Shown one piece after another: positions 26,574 to 34,522 of a DNA stretch of 64,000 bases (its first letter is position 1; the number at the start of each line of letters is the position of its first letter). The stretch is from CAVUAF01 sp963739375 (lineage in GTDB: Bacteria; Acidobacteriota; Terriglobia; Terriglobales; Acidobacteriaceae): positions 1 through 64,000 of the forward strand of contig CAVUAF010000022.1 of the NCBI GenBank assembly GCA_963739375.1, read 5' to 3'. Below the pieces are notes generated by a model that was given only the letters and a program-made list of their open reading frames with translations, was not told where the DNA came from and ran no database searches. The position numbers and the translations under genes were made by a program.

Positions 26574-26911
26574 TTTCTTCGCCTCGCGCGCGGCGGCGTA
26601 GCGTCAACCCTTCCCCTCGCGCGCCGAAAACACTAGTAACCAGTACTCGCGCACGGAAGTGACACTATTTGGGCTTCCGCCTTGACACAAAGTGTCATTG
26701 CCGACCCCACTACGCCGCCCGCCTCACCGGATAAACTTGTTTTCACTCCCGCACCCACGCTAAGCTGTTGAAAAATCAAGCACGTTACCTTTGTACCACC
26801 GGGCGTAAGCTGGCGGCCCCAAGTGGTATGTCGCATGCGCTACGTACTTGCGATTCTCAAACCCACGTCTTTCTTGGGCTACGACGTTTGGAAACACTAC
26901 GAGAGGGGAAC
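26574..26911. other. 338-nt gap upstream of the pilin gene
   Basis: No gene seen. It holds a perfect dyad (26683-26697), a self-complementary AGTGACACT at about 26658-26666, and a possible leader hairpin with arms TACCAC / GTGGTA about 100 nt before the pilin start. I looked for sigma-54 promoter spacing and for a cyclic-di-GMP riboswitch consensus and found neither. Confidence 0.5.
26683..26697. promoter_or_regulatory. Palindromic operator candidate upstream of pilA
   Basis: TGACAC and GTGTCA arms with an AAA centre, preceded 16 nt earlier by a related AGTGACACT. Its position about 215 nt before the pilin start, in a locally AT-richer stretch, suggests a regulator site. The regulator is unknown. 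Confidence 0.45.
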
Positions 26912-27406
26912 ATGCGGAAACAAAAAGGCTTTTCGCTGATTGAGCTGCTGATAGTGGTGGCGATCATTCTGATTATCGCCGCTATCGCCATCCCCAACCT
27001 GCTGCGCTCGCGCATTGCGGCCAATGAATCCTCGGCCGTGGGCTCGATCCGCACCCTCAACACCGCCGAAGTGACCTACTCTACGACCTATCCGGACCTG
27101 GGCTTCTCCTGCACGCTGGCGAACTTCGGGCCACCTGCGGGCACCGCGGCCGCGACATCGACGACGGCCGGCCTGATTGATGCAGTCCTGGCCAGCGGCG
27201 TGAAGAGCGGCTTCACCTTTGCCCTGACCGGCTGCACCACCGCCGGCTCCACCACCATCAACGTCCTCTACCAGTCGACGGGCGTGCCGACGGCCGCCGG
27301 CCAGACCGGCCAGCGGGCCTTCTGCTCCGACCAGTCGGGCGTCATCAAGTACGACGCGGCTGGCAGCGGTGCCACCTGCCTGACCGGCACCACCGCCCTG
27401 CAGTAA
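26912..27406 (+). CDS. pilA: Type IV major pilin-like protein
   Basis: A 164-residue type IVa pilin precursor. The class III signal peptide MRKQKG is followed by the prepilin cleavage site G6/F7, Glu at mature position 5, and the hydrophobic N-terminal helix FSLIELLIVVAIILIIAAIA. The typical RSRIAANESSAVGSIRTLNTAEVTY stretch continues as the alpha1 helix. The globular part is rich in Thr, Gly and Ala and has four cysteines, probably two disulfides. AGAGGGG lies just before the ATG, which excludes longer upstream starts. The assembly genes pilC-pilP are 8 kb downstream. The gene ends 46 nt before a perfect terminator. Confidence 0.93.
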   Translation: MRKQKGFSLIELLIVVAIILIIAAIAIPNLLRSRIAANESSAVGSIRTLNTAEVTYSTTYPDLGFSCTLANFGPPAGTAAATSTTAGLIDAVLASGVKSGFTFALTGCTTAGSTTINVLYQSTGVPTAAGQTGQRAFCSDQSGVIKYDAAGSGATCLTGTTALQ

Positions 27407-27433
27407 ACGCTTAGTTCTCGGCTTGGCGAAGTA

Positions 27434-27491
27434 CCTGGGGGAGGGGACGAGCCATGCGGCCGAAGGCACAAGCCTTCGGCCGCATGTTTTT
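27434..27491 (+). terminator. pilA terminator, first copy of a 58-bp direct repeat
   Basis: Perfect 15-bp stem at 27453-27467 and 27472-27486 (left arm CATGCGGCCGAAGGC) with an ACAA loop and five T residues. The 19 bases before the stem (CCTGGGGGAGGGGACGAGC) are also shared with the copy at 27589. Confidence 0.92.
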
Positions 27492-27502
27492 GCGGAAACC
27501 GA

Positions 27503-27530
27503 GATCCTTCGTCGCCCGGCTCCTCAGGAT
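27503..27530. repeat. Degraded REP-like element (copy 4)
   Basis: GATCCTTCG followed by GTCGCCCGGCTCCTCAGGAT: the flanks of the REP-like element are kept but the centre differs. It lies between the two copies of the 58-bp terminator repeat. Confidence 0.45.
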
Positions 27531-27588
27531 TTCGCCTGCGGGCTCCCCGCCTCGCTGCGCTCAGCTTCACGCCCGCAAACCGGCTCAA

Positions 27589-27646
27589 CCTGGGGGAGGG
27601 TACGAACCACGCGGCCGAAGGCGCAAGCCTTCGGCCGTTTGTTTTG
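27589..27646 (+). terminator. Second copy of the 58-bp terminator repeat
   Basis: Stem GCGGCCGAAGGC / GCCTTCGGCCG with a GCAA loop (27611-27637), then TTTGTTTTG. The upstream half CCTGGGGGAGGG matches the first copy. It is in the same orientation, 155 bp away, with no gene between. Confidence 0.8.
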
Positions 27647-27673
27647 TATGCAGGGCCGACGTTAGTAGCGTCT

Positions 27674-29461
27674 TTATTTCGCCAGCGCCTGAAGCTGGCG
27701 CGCGGCCTCCTGGTTTTGCGGATCGAGCCGCAACTCGGCCTCCAGCTCACGCCGGGCCTCGTCGAGCTTTCCCTGACCGGCCAGCGCGCGTGCCAGCGCC
27801 TGGTGCATTCCCTTCCCTTGCGGCAGCATCGCCACCGCGCGGCGCAGCGGCGCTTCCGCCTGCTCCGGGCGGCGCAATTCCAGCCGCGACACACCCAGGA
27901 AGAAGTACTCGGCCGCGCTGTTGGGGTCGATGGCGATGGCTTCCAGCAGATGGCGCTCCGCTTCCGGATAGCGCCCCAGCAGGTAGCAGGTGTCCGCCAG
28001 GATAAACCGCGCCTCCCAATCGGTCGGCGCCAGCACGGCGGCGCGCTCGAGCAGCGGCAGCGCGTCGGCCATGCGGCCGCGGCGAATCAGCTCGCGCGAG
28101 AGCGGCGACACGGTATGGATGTTGTTGGGTGCGACTTCGAACGCCCGCGTGTACAGCAGCAGCGTGTTCGTCCATTGGACGTTCTGCGTTGCGGTCGCGA
28201 TCCCCAACACGATCGCCATCCCCAGGACCGCCGCCACCGCCGGCCACGGCTCCCCCAGAAACCTCGTGCGCCCCAAGCGCAGCCGCTCGACCGCGAGCGC
28301 CACCAGCATGGCAAAGCCCGCCGACGACAGGTATAGGTAGCGGTCGTGGGCCAGCTCCGCGTACTGGAACGTCTGAATATTCAACGCGGGCAACAGCGGC
28401 AGCACCAGCCAGGTCGCCGAAAACGCCAGCGCCGGGGAGCGCGACCGGCGCCACCAAAGCAGCAGCAGCGCGCAGACCGCCAGCGTCAGCAGCAGCGGCA
28501 CGTAGAAGCTGCGCCCATCCGCCGCCGTAACGTACGGCGTCTCGTAGAATTCCGCGATCCGAAAGGGCCACAGCAGGTGCACGATGTAGAACCACAGCAG
28601 CGACGGGCAGGTCAGCACCACGGTGCGCCACGGCATCACCGTCATGGCATGGGCCACGCCGTGCAGGATCACGGCGCGTACTGCCAGATAAGCGCCGGTG
28701 ACGGCTAGAAACGGCGCCGCGTTGCGCAGCGCGCGCCCCAGTCTCTCGCCGGGGTTCCCCTGCAGCCACTCGTACGCGAAGACCAGCCCCGGCAACACCA
28801 CCGCCGGCTCCTTCACCAGCAACGCCAGCCCAAACAGCGCCAGCGCGGCGAGCCCCCAGGGGAGCCGCCGCTCGGCGGCAGCGCGCGCGCGCAGCCACGC
28901 CACAAACGCGCCCACGAAGAACACCGTCAACAGCGAATCGGTCACCCCGGAAATCCACGATACGGTCTCGAGGTGCGTGGGGTGCAGGCCGAAGACCAGG
29001 GCCGCCACCGCGCCGCCGAATTCGCTGCGCAGCACCCGGCGCGCCAGCACAAACACCAGCCAGGTGGCGGCCAGGTGCACCAGCAGCGTGGTCAGGTGCC
29101 ATCCCGCGGGATGCAGCCCGAAGATCTTGTAGTTGATGACCAGCCACACCAGGAACAGCGGGCGGTAGAAGTTCCCGCTGGCGCCGCTCACCACCATCTG
29201 CCAGACGTGGTGCGTGAAAAAGCCCGGCACCGAGCTCCAGGAGCGGATGCCGGCGTTGTTCACGATCTGCGGCAGATCGTCGAAGACAAACTCGAAGCCC
29301 AGCGTGTCGAGGTACACGATGGCCGTCAGCGCCAGCGCGACGGCCAGCAGCAGGCGCCCCGCGTGGCCCGGTTCCGCTGCCGGGAGGCCGGTGCGACGCG
29401 GCGGCGCAGGGCTGATCGGGACCGGAGAACTCGCTGCCATCGGGGTGCGGCGATCATACAA
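27674..29461 (-). CDS. Multi-pass membrane protein with C-terminal TPRs (GT-C / TMTC-like)
   Basis: A 595-residue protein with about ten to twelve hydrophobic segments (residues about 35-430) followed by four or so TPR units (about 440-590, with GRYPEAERHLLEAIAIDPNS and EYFFLGVSRLELRRPEQAE). The first extramembrane loop has FEFVFDDLPQIVNNAGIRSW, an acidic pair where GT-C glycosyltransferases and eukaryotic TMTC O-mannosyltransferases place their catalytic Asp. LHPTHLETVSWISGVTD is also typical of that group. A role in glycosylating secreted proteins, perhaps the nearby pilin, is an inference. Start uncertain between 29461 and the ATG at 29440. The gene is divergent from the ABC transporter operon. 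Confidence 0.8.
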   Translation of the reverse strand: MYDRRTPMAASSPVPISPAPPRRTGLPAAEPGHAGRLLLAVALALTAIVYLDTLGFEFVFDDLPQIVNNAGIRSWSSVPGFFTHHVWQMVVSGASGNFYRPLFLVWLVINYKIFGLHPAGWHLTTLLVHLAATWLVFVLARRVLRSEFGGAVAALVFGLHPTHLETVSWISGVTDSLLTVFFVGAFVAWLRARAAAERRLPWGLAALALFGLALLVKEPAVVLPGLVFAYEWLQGNPGERLGRALRNAAPFLAVTGAYLAVRAVILHGVAHAMTVMPWRTVVLTCPSLLWFYIVHLLWPFRIAEFYETPYVTAADGRSFYVPLLLTLAVCALLLLWWRRSRSPALAFSATWLVLPLLPALNIQTFQYAELAHDRYLYLSSAGFAMLVALAVERLRLGRTRFLGEPWPAVAAVLGMAIVLGIATATQNVQWTNTLLLYTRAFEVAPNNIHTVSPLSRELIRRGRMADALPLLERAAVLAPTDWEARFILADTCYLLGRYPEAERHLLEAIAIDPNSAAEYFFLGVSRLELRRPEQAEAPLRRAVAMLPQGKGMHQALARALAGQGKLDEARRELEAELRLDPQNQEAARQLQALAK

Positions 29462-29570
29462 CGCGGGGCGCGGGCCGACGGCGTGCTCGCGGCCAGAAAG
29501 CTGCCGGCCGGCGGCCTCGAAGCCGATGAGTCAACGCCGGGGGCACGCGGCGTGCATATAATCACGCCCG

Positions 29571-30515
29571 ATGGCCGCCATCGAGACTCTGGGGCTGGAA
29601 AAGCGCTACCCGGTCGGCTTCTGGCGCCAGCGCGAGAAGGTCGCGCTGCGTCCCCTCACCCTCACCGTCGAGCGCGGCGAAGTCTTCGGCTACCTGGGCC
29701 CGAACGGCGCCGGCAAGACCACCACCCTCAAGCTCCTGCTCGGCCTGGTGTTCCCGACCGCGGGCTCGGCCCGCCTCCTCGGCCAGCCGTTCGACGATCC
29801 ACAGGTGAAGGCGCGGCTCGGCTTTCTGCCGGAGCAGCCGTACTTCTACGACCAGCTCACCGCCGCCGAGCTGCTCGAGTATTACGCGCAACTCTCGGGC
29901 GTCGCCGCCCGCGCGCGCCGCCGCCGCGTGGACGAGATGCTGGCCCGCGTCGGCCTCGCCGAGGCGGCCCGCACCCAGCTCCGCAAATTCAGCAAGGGCA
30001 TGCTGCAGCGCGTCGGCATCGCGCAGGCCATCATCCACGATCCCGAGCTGGTCTTCCTCGATGAGCCCATGTCGGGCCTCGATCCCATCGGCCGCCGCGA
30101 AGTGCGCGACCTCATCCAGGCCCTGAAGGACGCCGGCAAGACCGTTTTCTTTTCCACCCACATCCTCTCCGACGCCGAGGCCCTGTGCGACCGCGTGGGC
30201 GTGCTGCACGAAGGCGAGCTGCGCGGCGTGGGGGCGGTGGCGGAGCTCACCTCCGGCGTCACCGGCCGGGTCGAGGTCCTCTTCCAGGGGTCGGCGGGGG
30301 CAGCGGCGTTGGCCGCGCTGGGCGCCGCCACCCGCGTCACCGGCGAGACGGTGAGCGCCGTGGTCACCGAGGCCCAGCTCGATGCCGCTCTCGAAGCCTT
30401 GCGCCGCGCGCGCGCCCGGCTTATCTCGGTGACGCCGGTGCGCTCCACGCTCGAGGAATACTTCGTGGAGAAGCTGGCGGCGCCGGCCGGCCGCGCCCCG
30501 GAGGCCGGCGCATGA
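29571..30515 (+). CDS. ABC transporter ATP-binding protein
   Basis: A 314-residue ABC-2 type exporter ATPase. The nucleotide-binding domain has Walker A GPNGAGKTT, Q-loop GFLPEQPYFYD, signature FSKGMLQRVG, Walker B LVFLDEPMSGLDP and switch His in FFSTHILSD. A C-terminal tail of about 80 residues, typical of CcmA/NatA-like subunits, follows. It starts at ATG 29571 and its stop codon overlaps the ATG of the permease gene (ATGA, 30512-30515), so the pair is translationally coupled. Cargo is unknown. Confidence 0.94.
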   Translation: MAAIETLGLEKRYPVGFWRQREKVALRPLTLTVERGEVFGYLGPNGAGKTTTLKLLLGLVFPTAGSARLLGQPFDDPQVKARLGFLPEQPYFYDQLTAAELLEYYAQLSGVAARARRRRVDEMLARVGLAEAARTQLRKFSKGMLQRVGIAQAIIHDPELVFLDEPMSGLDPIGRREVRDLIQALKDAGKTVFFSTHILSDAEALCDRVGVLHEGELRGVGAVAELTSGVTGRVEVLFQGSAGAAALAALGAATRVTGETVSAVVTEAQLDAALEALRRARARLISVTPVRSTLEEYFVEKLAAPAGRAPEAGA

Positions 30516-31288
30516 TCCGCCGCCTCGCCTACATCGCCTACAACACCTACCGCGAAGCGGTGCGCGACCGCGTGCTCTATAACCTGATCGCCTTCGCCCT
30601 GCTCATGGTCGGGGCAGCGGTGCTCTTCGGCCAGATTTCCATCGGCATCGAGCGCATTGTCCTCATCAACCTCGGTCTCACCGCCATTTCCCTCTTCGGC
30701 ATCATCATCGCCATCTTCATCGGCATCGGCCTGGTCTCCAAGGAGATCGACAAGCGCACGCTCTACACCGTGCTCTCGCGCCCGGTGCGCCGCTGGGAGT
30801 TCATCGCCGGCAAGTTCTTCGGGCTGGCGGGCACGCTGGTGGTCAACACCTTCTTCATGGCGCTCGGCTTCTTCGCCGCCCTGCTGTACGTGGCGCACCG
30901 CTTCCAGCGCGCCGATGCCTGGCTGCTGGTGGCGCTTTACTTCATCGTCCTCGAGTTCCTGATCATGACCGCGCTGGCGCTGCTGTTCTCGTCGTTTTCC
31001 TCGCCGGTATTGTCGGCGGTCTTCACTTTCGCCCTGTTCGTGATCGGGACGTTTGCCGAAGAGTTGCGCACCTTCGCCGGCCTGGTCACCGGCCCAACGC
31101 GTGCGCTCAGCACCGCGCTGGCGTATCTCGTCCCCAACTTCGCCAGCCTCAACGTGATCGCTTCGGTGGCCCACGGGAACGCGATTCCCGGGAGGCTGAT
31201 CGTCCTCAACACCGCCTATGCCCTGCTCTACTCCGCGGCTGCGGTGGCGGGCGCCATCCTGATCTTTGAGCGCAGGAATCTGAAATAG
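30512..31288 (+). CDS. ABC-2 type transporter permease
   Basis: A 258-residue permease with six hydrophobic helices (about 22-45, 55-78, 104-128, 138-165, 173-185, 225-250). The first cytoplasmic stretch is IAYNTYREAVRDRVLYNL, characteristic of ABC-2 permeases of the NosY-like group, and LVSKEIDKRTLYTVLSRPV is the usual coupling segment. The gene overlaps the ATPase gene by 4 nt and is followed after 2 nt by a TPR-like protein gene, making a three-gene operon. Confidence 0.9.
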   Translation: MIRRLAYIAYNTYREAVRDRVLYNLIAFALLMVGAAVLFGQISIGIERIVLINLGLTAISLFGIIIAIFIGIGLVSKEIDKRTLYTVLSRPVRRWEFIAGKFFGLAGTLVVNTFFMALGFFAALLYVAHRFQRADAWLLVALYFIVLEFLIMTALALLFSSFSSPVLSAVFTFALFVIGTFAEELRTFAGLVTGPTRALSTALAYLVPNFASLNVIASVAHGNAIPGRLIVLNTAYALLYSAAAVAGAILIFERRNLK

Positions 31289-31290
31289 GC

Positions 31291-32184
31291 ATGCCGCCCT
31301 CCGGCCAAACCCGCGCGCTCTTCACCGCCGTGCTGATCGTCTGCCTCGGCGGTGCGGTCGTGACCGTCCGCGCGCTCGACCGCGTCCGCGGCCGCGACGC
31401 CGAAGAAGAGGTGCTCTACGTCCCCTCGGCGAAGGTGCTGCAGCGCCTCAGCCTCGGCTACAGCGGCCTGATCGCCGACCTCTACTGGACCCGGGCGGTA
31501 CAGTATTTCGGCGCGAAGCATCACCTGCATGCGCGCAGCTTCCCGCTGCTCGCGCCGCTGCTCGACATCACCAGCGAGCTCGACCCACACCTCATGGTGG
31601 CCTACGAATTCGGCTCCATCTTCCTGGCGCAACCGCCGCCGGAAGGTGCGGGCGAGCCGGAGAAGGCCGTGCAGCTGGTGCTGCGCGGCATCCGCGAGAA
31701 TCCCGGCGCCTGGCGCCTTTATTACCACCTCGGCTACATCCAGGCGATGGAGTTGCACGACTACGTCGCCGCCACCCGCACCTTCGACGCCGGCTCGCGC
31801 GTGCCCGGCGCCCATCCCTGGATGAAGGTGATGGCCGCCGCCATGGCGCAGCACGGCGGCGACCGCGAGACCGCGCGCTTCCTCTGGGCGCGCATCTATG
31901 AGAGCACCGACGATGAGTACATCCGCCGCAGCGCCGCCCAGCATCTGCGCGCCCTGCAGGTGGACGAGGAGGTGCAGCAACTGGAACAGCTCGTCGCCCT
32001 CGTGCGCCAGCGCACCGGTCGCCTGCCGTCCAGCTTCGCGGAGATGCTCGCCGCCGGCCTCCTGCGCCGCCTCCCCACCGACCCGCTGGGGCATCCGTAT
32101 CGCCTCGCGCCCGATGGCCACGTCTACGTGCAGGACGCGCGCGACCTGCCCTTCCTCCAGTACGGCGTGCCGCAAACACCCTGA
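31291..32184 (+). CDS. Membrane-anchored helical protein of the ABC operon
   Basis: A 297-residue protein with one N-terminal hydrophobic segment (about residues 10-26), then an extracytoplasmic helical domain. It has TPR-like helix pairs, for example GAWRLYYHLGYIQAMELHDYVAATRTFDAGS. The C-terminal piece LPTDPLGHPYRLAPDGHVYV resembles the end of pseudopilin-like folds. I do not know a named family; the protein looks like one seen as a third gene behind ABC-2 exporters in Acidobacteria. Its 2-nt spacing from the permease gene supports a role with that transporter, perhaps substrate handling, but this is inference only. Confidence 0.75.
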   Translation: MPPSGQTRALFTAVLIVCLGGAVVTVRALDRVRGRDAEEEVLYVPSAKVLQRLSLGYSGLIADLYWTRAVQYFGAKHHLHARSFPLLAPLLDITSELDPHLMVAYEFGSIFLAQPPPEGAGEPEKAVQLVLRGIRENPGAWRLYYHLGYIQAMELHDYVAATRTFDAGSRVPGAHPWMKVMAAAMAQHGGDRETARFLWARIYESTDDEYIRRSAAQHLRALQVDEEVQQLEQLVALVRQRTGRLPSSFAEMLAAGLLRRLPTDPLGHPYRLAPDGHVYVQDARDLPFLQYGVPQTP

Positions 32185-32217
32185 GACCCCGACCAATGGG
32201 CGCGCGACATTAAATTG

Positions 32218-32490
32218 TCAGTTGGCTCCCGTCTTCTTCGGCAAGCGTCGTGTCCTGAAGCTCCCAGTCGTGACCAAGTAGCCGCCCACCACGCCGGGAA
32301 CCACGGCAAGCAGCACCATCACCCACGCCTTCACCGGGTGCCCTGCCCCGCCAATCACGAAGTAGTACTCTTCTCCGAGCGCCCGAATACCCAGCATAGC
32401 GAAACCAAAGAGCAGCGAAGCACCAGAGTGTAGCGCCACCAGGCAGAGTCCGATGCCCACAAGGCGTGCAAGGACACTCCTCGTGGTCAT
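32218..32490 (-). CDS. Small membrane protein (90 aa)
   Basis: A 90-residue protein with two or three hydrophobic stretches (LARLVGIGLCLVALHSGASL, FGFAMLGIRAL and VMVLLAVVPGVVGGYLV). No family recognised. The start at 32490 overlaps the stop of the preceding secreted protein gene by the ATGA arrangement, so coupling is likely. It is the last gene of a three-gene minus-strand group with lower GC than the rest of the window. Confidence 0.6.
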   Translation of the reverse strand: MTTRSVLARLVGIGLCLVALHSGASLLFGFAMLGIRALGEEYYFVIGGAGHPVKAWVMVLLAVVPGVVGGYLVTTGSFRTRRLPKKTGAN

Positions 32491-33158
32491 TGCGTCCACT
32501 CAATTTCGTAACAGTAGGGATGAGCAGGCGGCGTAGCGGATTGATTGACCACCACGGCATTGGAACAAAAGGTCAATTGCCTCACCAGAAAACTTGCCCA
32601 CACACGACCCATCCATAGATATTCAGAACCTGACGATCGCACTAGCGTAGTGAACTTACACCCTAGATTGCCAGAGAAGGGCGCTGCATACTGATAATCT
32701 GGGTCAGGACAAGATAACGCCTGGTAATGGCGGCCCTCTGAATTGATGTAGTTGAGATAGAACCACTGAAAATCATATCCGAAATGGAATCCAAGGATGC
32801 CAGAAGCATATAGTGAGTCCCCGCAGCTATAATCAACTTCATTCGACGTATACACCGAACCGTCGCCCGCCTGCTCATTCGCTGTTGCGGCTTGCGTAAC
32901 CGCCTCGGCGAATGAACCGCCGCTTGCCGAAGCCGAATATGAGTTGCTGCTCGGGAGCGTAACCGTTGCGTCGGCATAGGCCACATAACCCGCGCCGGAA
33001 CATGTGTCTCCACTCGTGTAATTCTCTGACACCAGATTGCCATCGCCGTCCAGCCACGCATCGTTATACGTGTACATCCCGAAACTGCACGCAACTGCTG
33101 ACGGCGAGCATAGGACGAGAGTAAGTGCCAAGGCGGCGAAGCACAGTATACGCTTCAT
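32487..33158 (-). CDS. Secreted protein of unknown function, Cys/Tyr/Ser-rich
   Basis: A 223-residue exported protein. The signal peptide (MKRILCFAALALTLVLCSPS, cleaved near AVA) is followed by a mature part rich in Tyr, Ser, Asn and Cys: eight or more cysteines, DAWLDGDGNLVSENYTSGDT, and many aromatic residues. No family is recognised; the composition suggests an extracellular disulfide-bonded domain. The start at 33158 is preferred because AAGGAG lies about 9 nt upstream, while the longer frame from 33194 would overlap the preceding gene and hide the signal peptide. The base composition is visibly less GC-rich than in flanking genes, a sign of possible transfer. Confidence 0.7.
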   Translation of the reverse strand: MKRILCFAALALTLVLCSPSAVACSFGMYTYNDAWLDGDGNLVSENYTSGDTCSGAGYVAYADATVTLPSSNSYSASASGGSFAEAVTQAATANEQAGDGSVYTSNEVDYSCGDSLYASGILGFHFGYDFQWFYLNYINSEGRHYQALSCPDPDYQYAAPFSGNLGCKFTTLVRSSGSEYLWMGRVWASFLVRQLTFCSNAVVVNQSATPPAHPYCYEIEWTQ

Positions 33159-33190
33159 TTGTTCCGTCTCCTTTTCACTACGTATGCCGA

Positions 33191-34321
33191 TCACCGGGGA
33201 GTGAACTTGATCTTGCTCTTCATGGCGGAGATGTAAGCGCCGAATTGACTGCCGCCGTTGACACTCAGGTCCCGGCGCAGCTCGCCCACTTTCCGGCTGA
33301 CCAACTGCCGCCTGCTTTCGGCGTTGCTCTGACGACGTGCGCGGCCCGTCGCATCATCAGCCCGTCCAAGGGTTGCAAGCTCCTGGTCGAGTGGCGTGGC
33401 CTCAGCTAAAAAGCCCTGGAGGTGCGCACGCAAGATCTCTGCGTCGGCGTTACTGAGCCCCACCGCCCGCCGCACCAATCCGCATTTCTTCTGCTGGAGC
33501 GGGCTCGCGCCGTCAGGGCACGACGCGACGCGCAGGAAGATCTCCTGAGCAACGTCGTCCGGGATGAGGTCTGGCCTTTTCGCTCCGTCAATCGTTCCTG
33601 GCGCAACGGCAGGTCGCTCGCCCATGGCGGCTCTCAGCGTTCCCGCCTCGACCAGGAATACGTCGTATGCGAATGACCCTCGGGCGTCGTTGGGATTGCT
33701 CGGGTCGAAATTCACTTTGGCGCGGTAGCGAAACTGGTTGCCAAAGCGGTCCTGTCTCCGCGATTCGCGGTAGGCCAGCGAAATGGAATGCACGCCCAGC
33801 GAGGGCAGGGTGAATAACTCGGCAGGCTCGGAGACTCCGTTATGGTTCGCATCCACCCAGAGGCGCAAGGATGAGAAGATGGCGTCGCGATCGTCAATGA
33901 CACCGTCGCCGTTGCCGCCGTTTTCGGGTTTGTCGTATTCAGCCAACGCCGCAAATCCGTTTTTATGGTCGGAAGCCGGCTGCGGCGTCCAGTTGCCGAA
34001 CAACTCGATTCCGTTGTCAATCTGGCCGTTTCCGTTTCGGTCTAGCGCGAGGAAGGCTTCCCTCGCGTCCGCTACCGTCCAGGCGATCTGGACTGGCTGT
34101 CCCGTGCCGCGTATGTCGAACATCACGCCGTGGGCAGCATCGGTGAGCTGAATACCCCTGCCCTCCAGGTCGATTATGATCGGCGAGTTGCAGCCGAGGC
34201 CATCAGCGGTGTACTGGCAATTCGGGTCGCACTGTCCACTTTGTCCCTGGACCGCGCCGTTGGGCAGAAGTATCAACACCAGGGCGATCACCGCCAGCAG
34301 TAGAAGGCCAACACGCGTCAT
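33191..34321 (-). CDS. Secreted EF-hand-like calcium-binding protein
   Basis: A 376-residue exported protein. Signal peptide at about 1-26 (MTRVGLLLLAVIALVLILLP). Calcium-loop motifs follow: FLALDRNGNGQIDNGIELFG (about 90-110), GGNGDGVIDDRDAIF and LRLWVDANHNGVSEPAELF. These three DxNxxG-type loops match the dockerin/EF-hand-like repeats found in large secreted bacterial proteins. The C-terminal 100 residues are charged and helical and end QFGAYISAMKSKIKFTPR. Function unknown; calcium binding is inferred from the loops. It heads the three-gene minus-strand group, 32 nt upstream of the next start. Confidence 0.72.
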   Translation of the reverse strand: MTRVGLLLLAVIALVLILLPNGAVQGQSGQCDPNCQYTADGLGCNSPIIIDLEGRGIQLTDAAHGVMFDIRGTGQPVQIAWTVADAREAFLALDRNGNGQIDNGIELFGNWTPQPASDHKNGFAALAEYDKPENGGNGDGVIDDRDAIFSSLRLWVDANHNGVSEPAELFTLPSLGVHSISLAYRESRRQDRFGNQFRYRAKVNFDPSNPNDARGSFAYDVFLVEAGTLRAAMGERPAVAPGTIDGAKRPDLIPDDVAQEIFLRVASCPDGASPLQQKKCGLVRRAVGLSNADAEILRAHLQGFLAEATPLDQELATLGRADDATGRARRQSNAESRRQLVSRKVGELRRDLSVNGGSQFGAYISAMKSKIKFTPR

Positions 34322-34391
34322 GGAACCTCCGACAAAACAACGCGCGGCATTTTGCCGTCGGGTTAGGAGTGCACAGAAATTATTTGCGATT

Positions 34392-34486
34392 TGTTCTGGT
34401 TTCGGAACAGAGGCAGTATCCTCAATGGCTTACGGGTACCACTTTTGTGCCCAAACCGGGGGGGGGGGGCGTTCCGGATTCAGAAC
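34392..34486. promoter_or_regulatory. Two similar hairpins and a G12 tract upstream of lolA
   Basis: GTTCTGGTTTCGGAAC at 34393-34408 and GTTCCGGATTCAGAAC at 34471-34486 each have GTTC/GAAC arms with an 8-nt centre and are spaced 78 bp apart. Between them, 34458-34469 is an uninterrupted run of twelve G, 53 nt before the lolA start. They could be paired regulator sites around a slippery tract. No promoter elements are certain. Confidence 0.4.
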
Positions 34487-34522
34487 AGATGGCGCGCTTC
34501 AGCATCTAATCAGCACCGGCGC

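Noticed and set aside
26574..26911. Possible cyclic-di-GMP (GEMM) riboswitch or sigma-54 promoter upstream of pilA
   Set aside because: The conserved GEMM blocks are not present, and the nearest GG...GC-like pair has wrong spacing for sigma-54.
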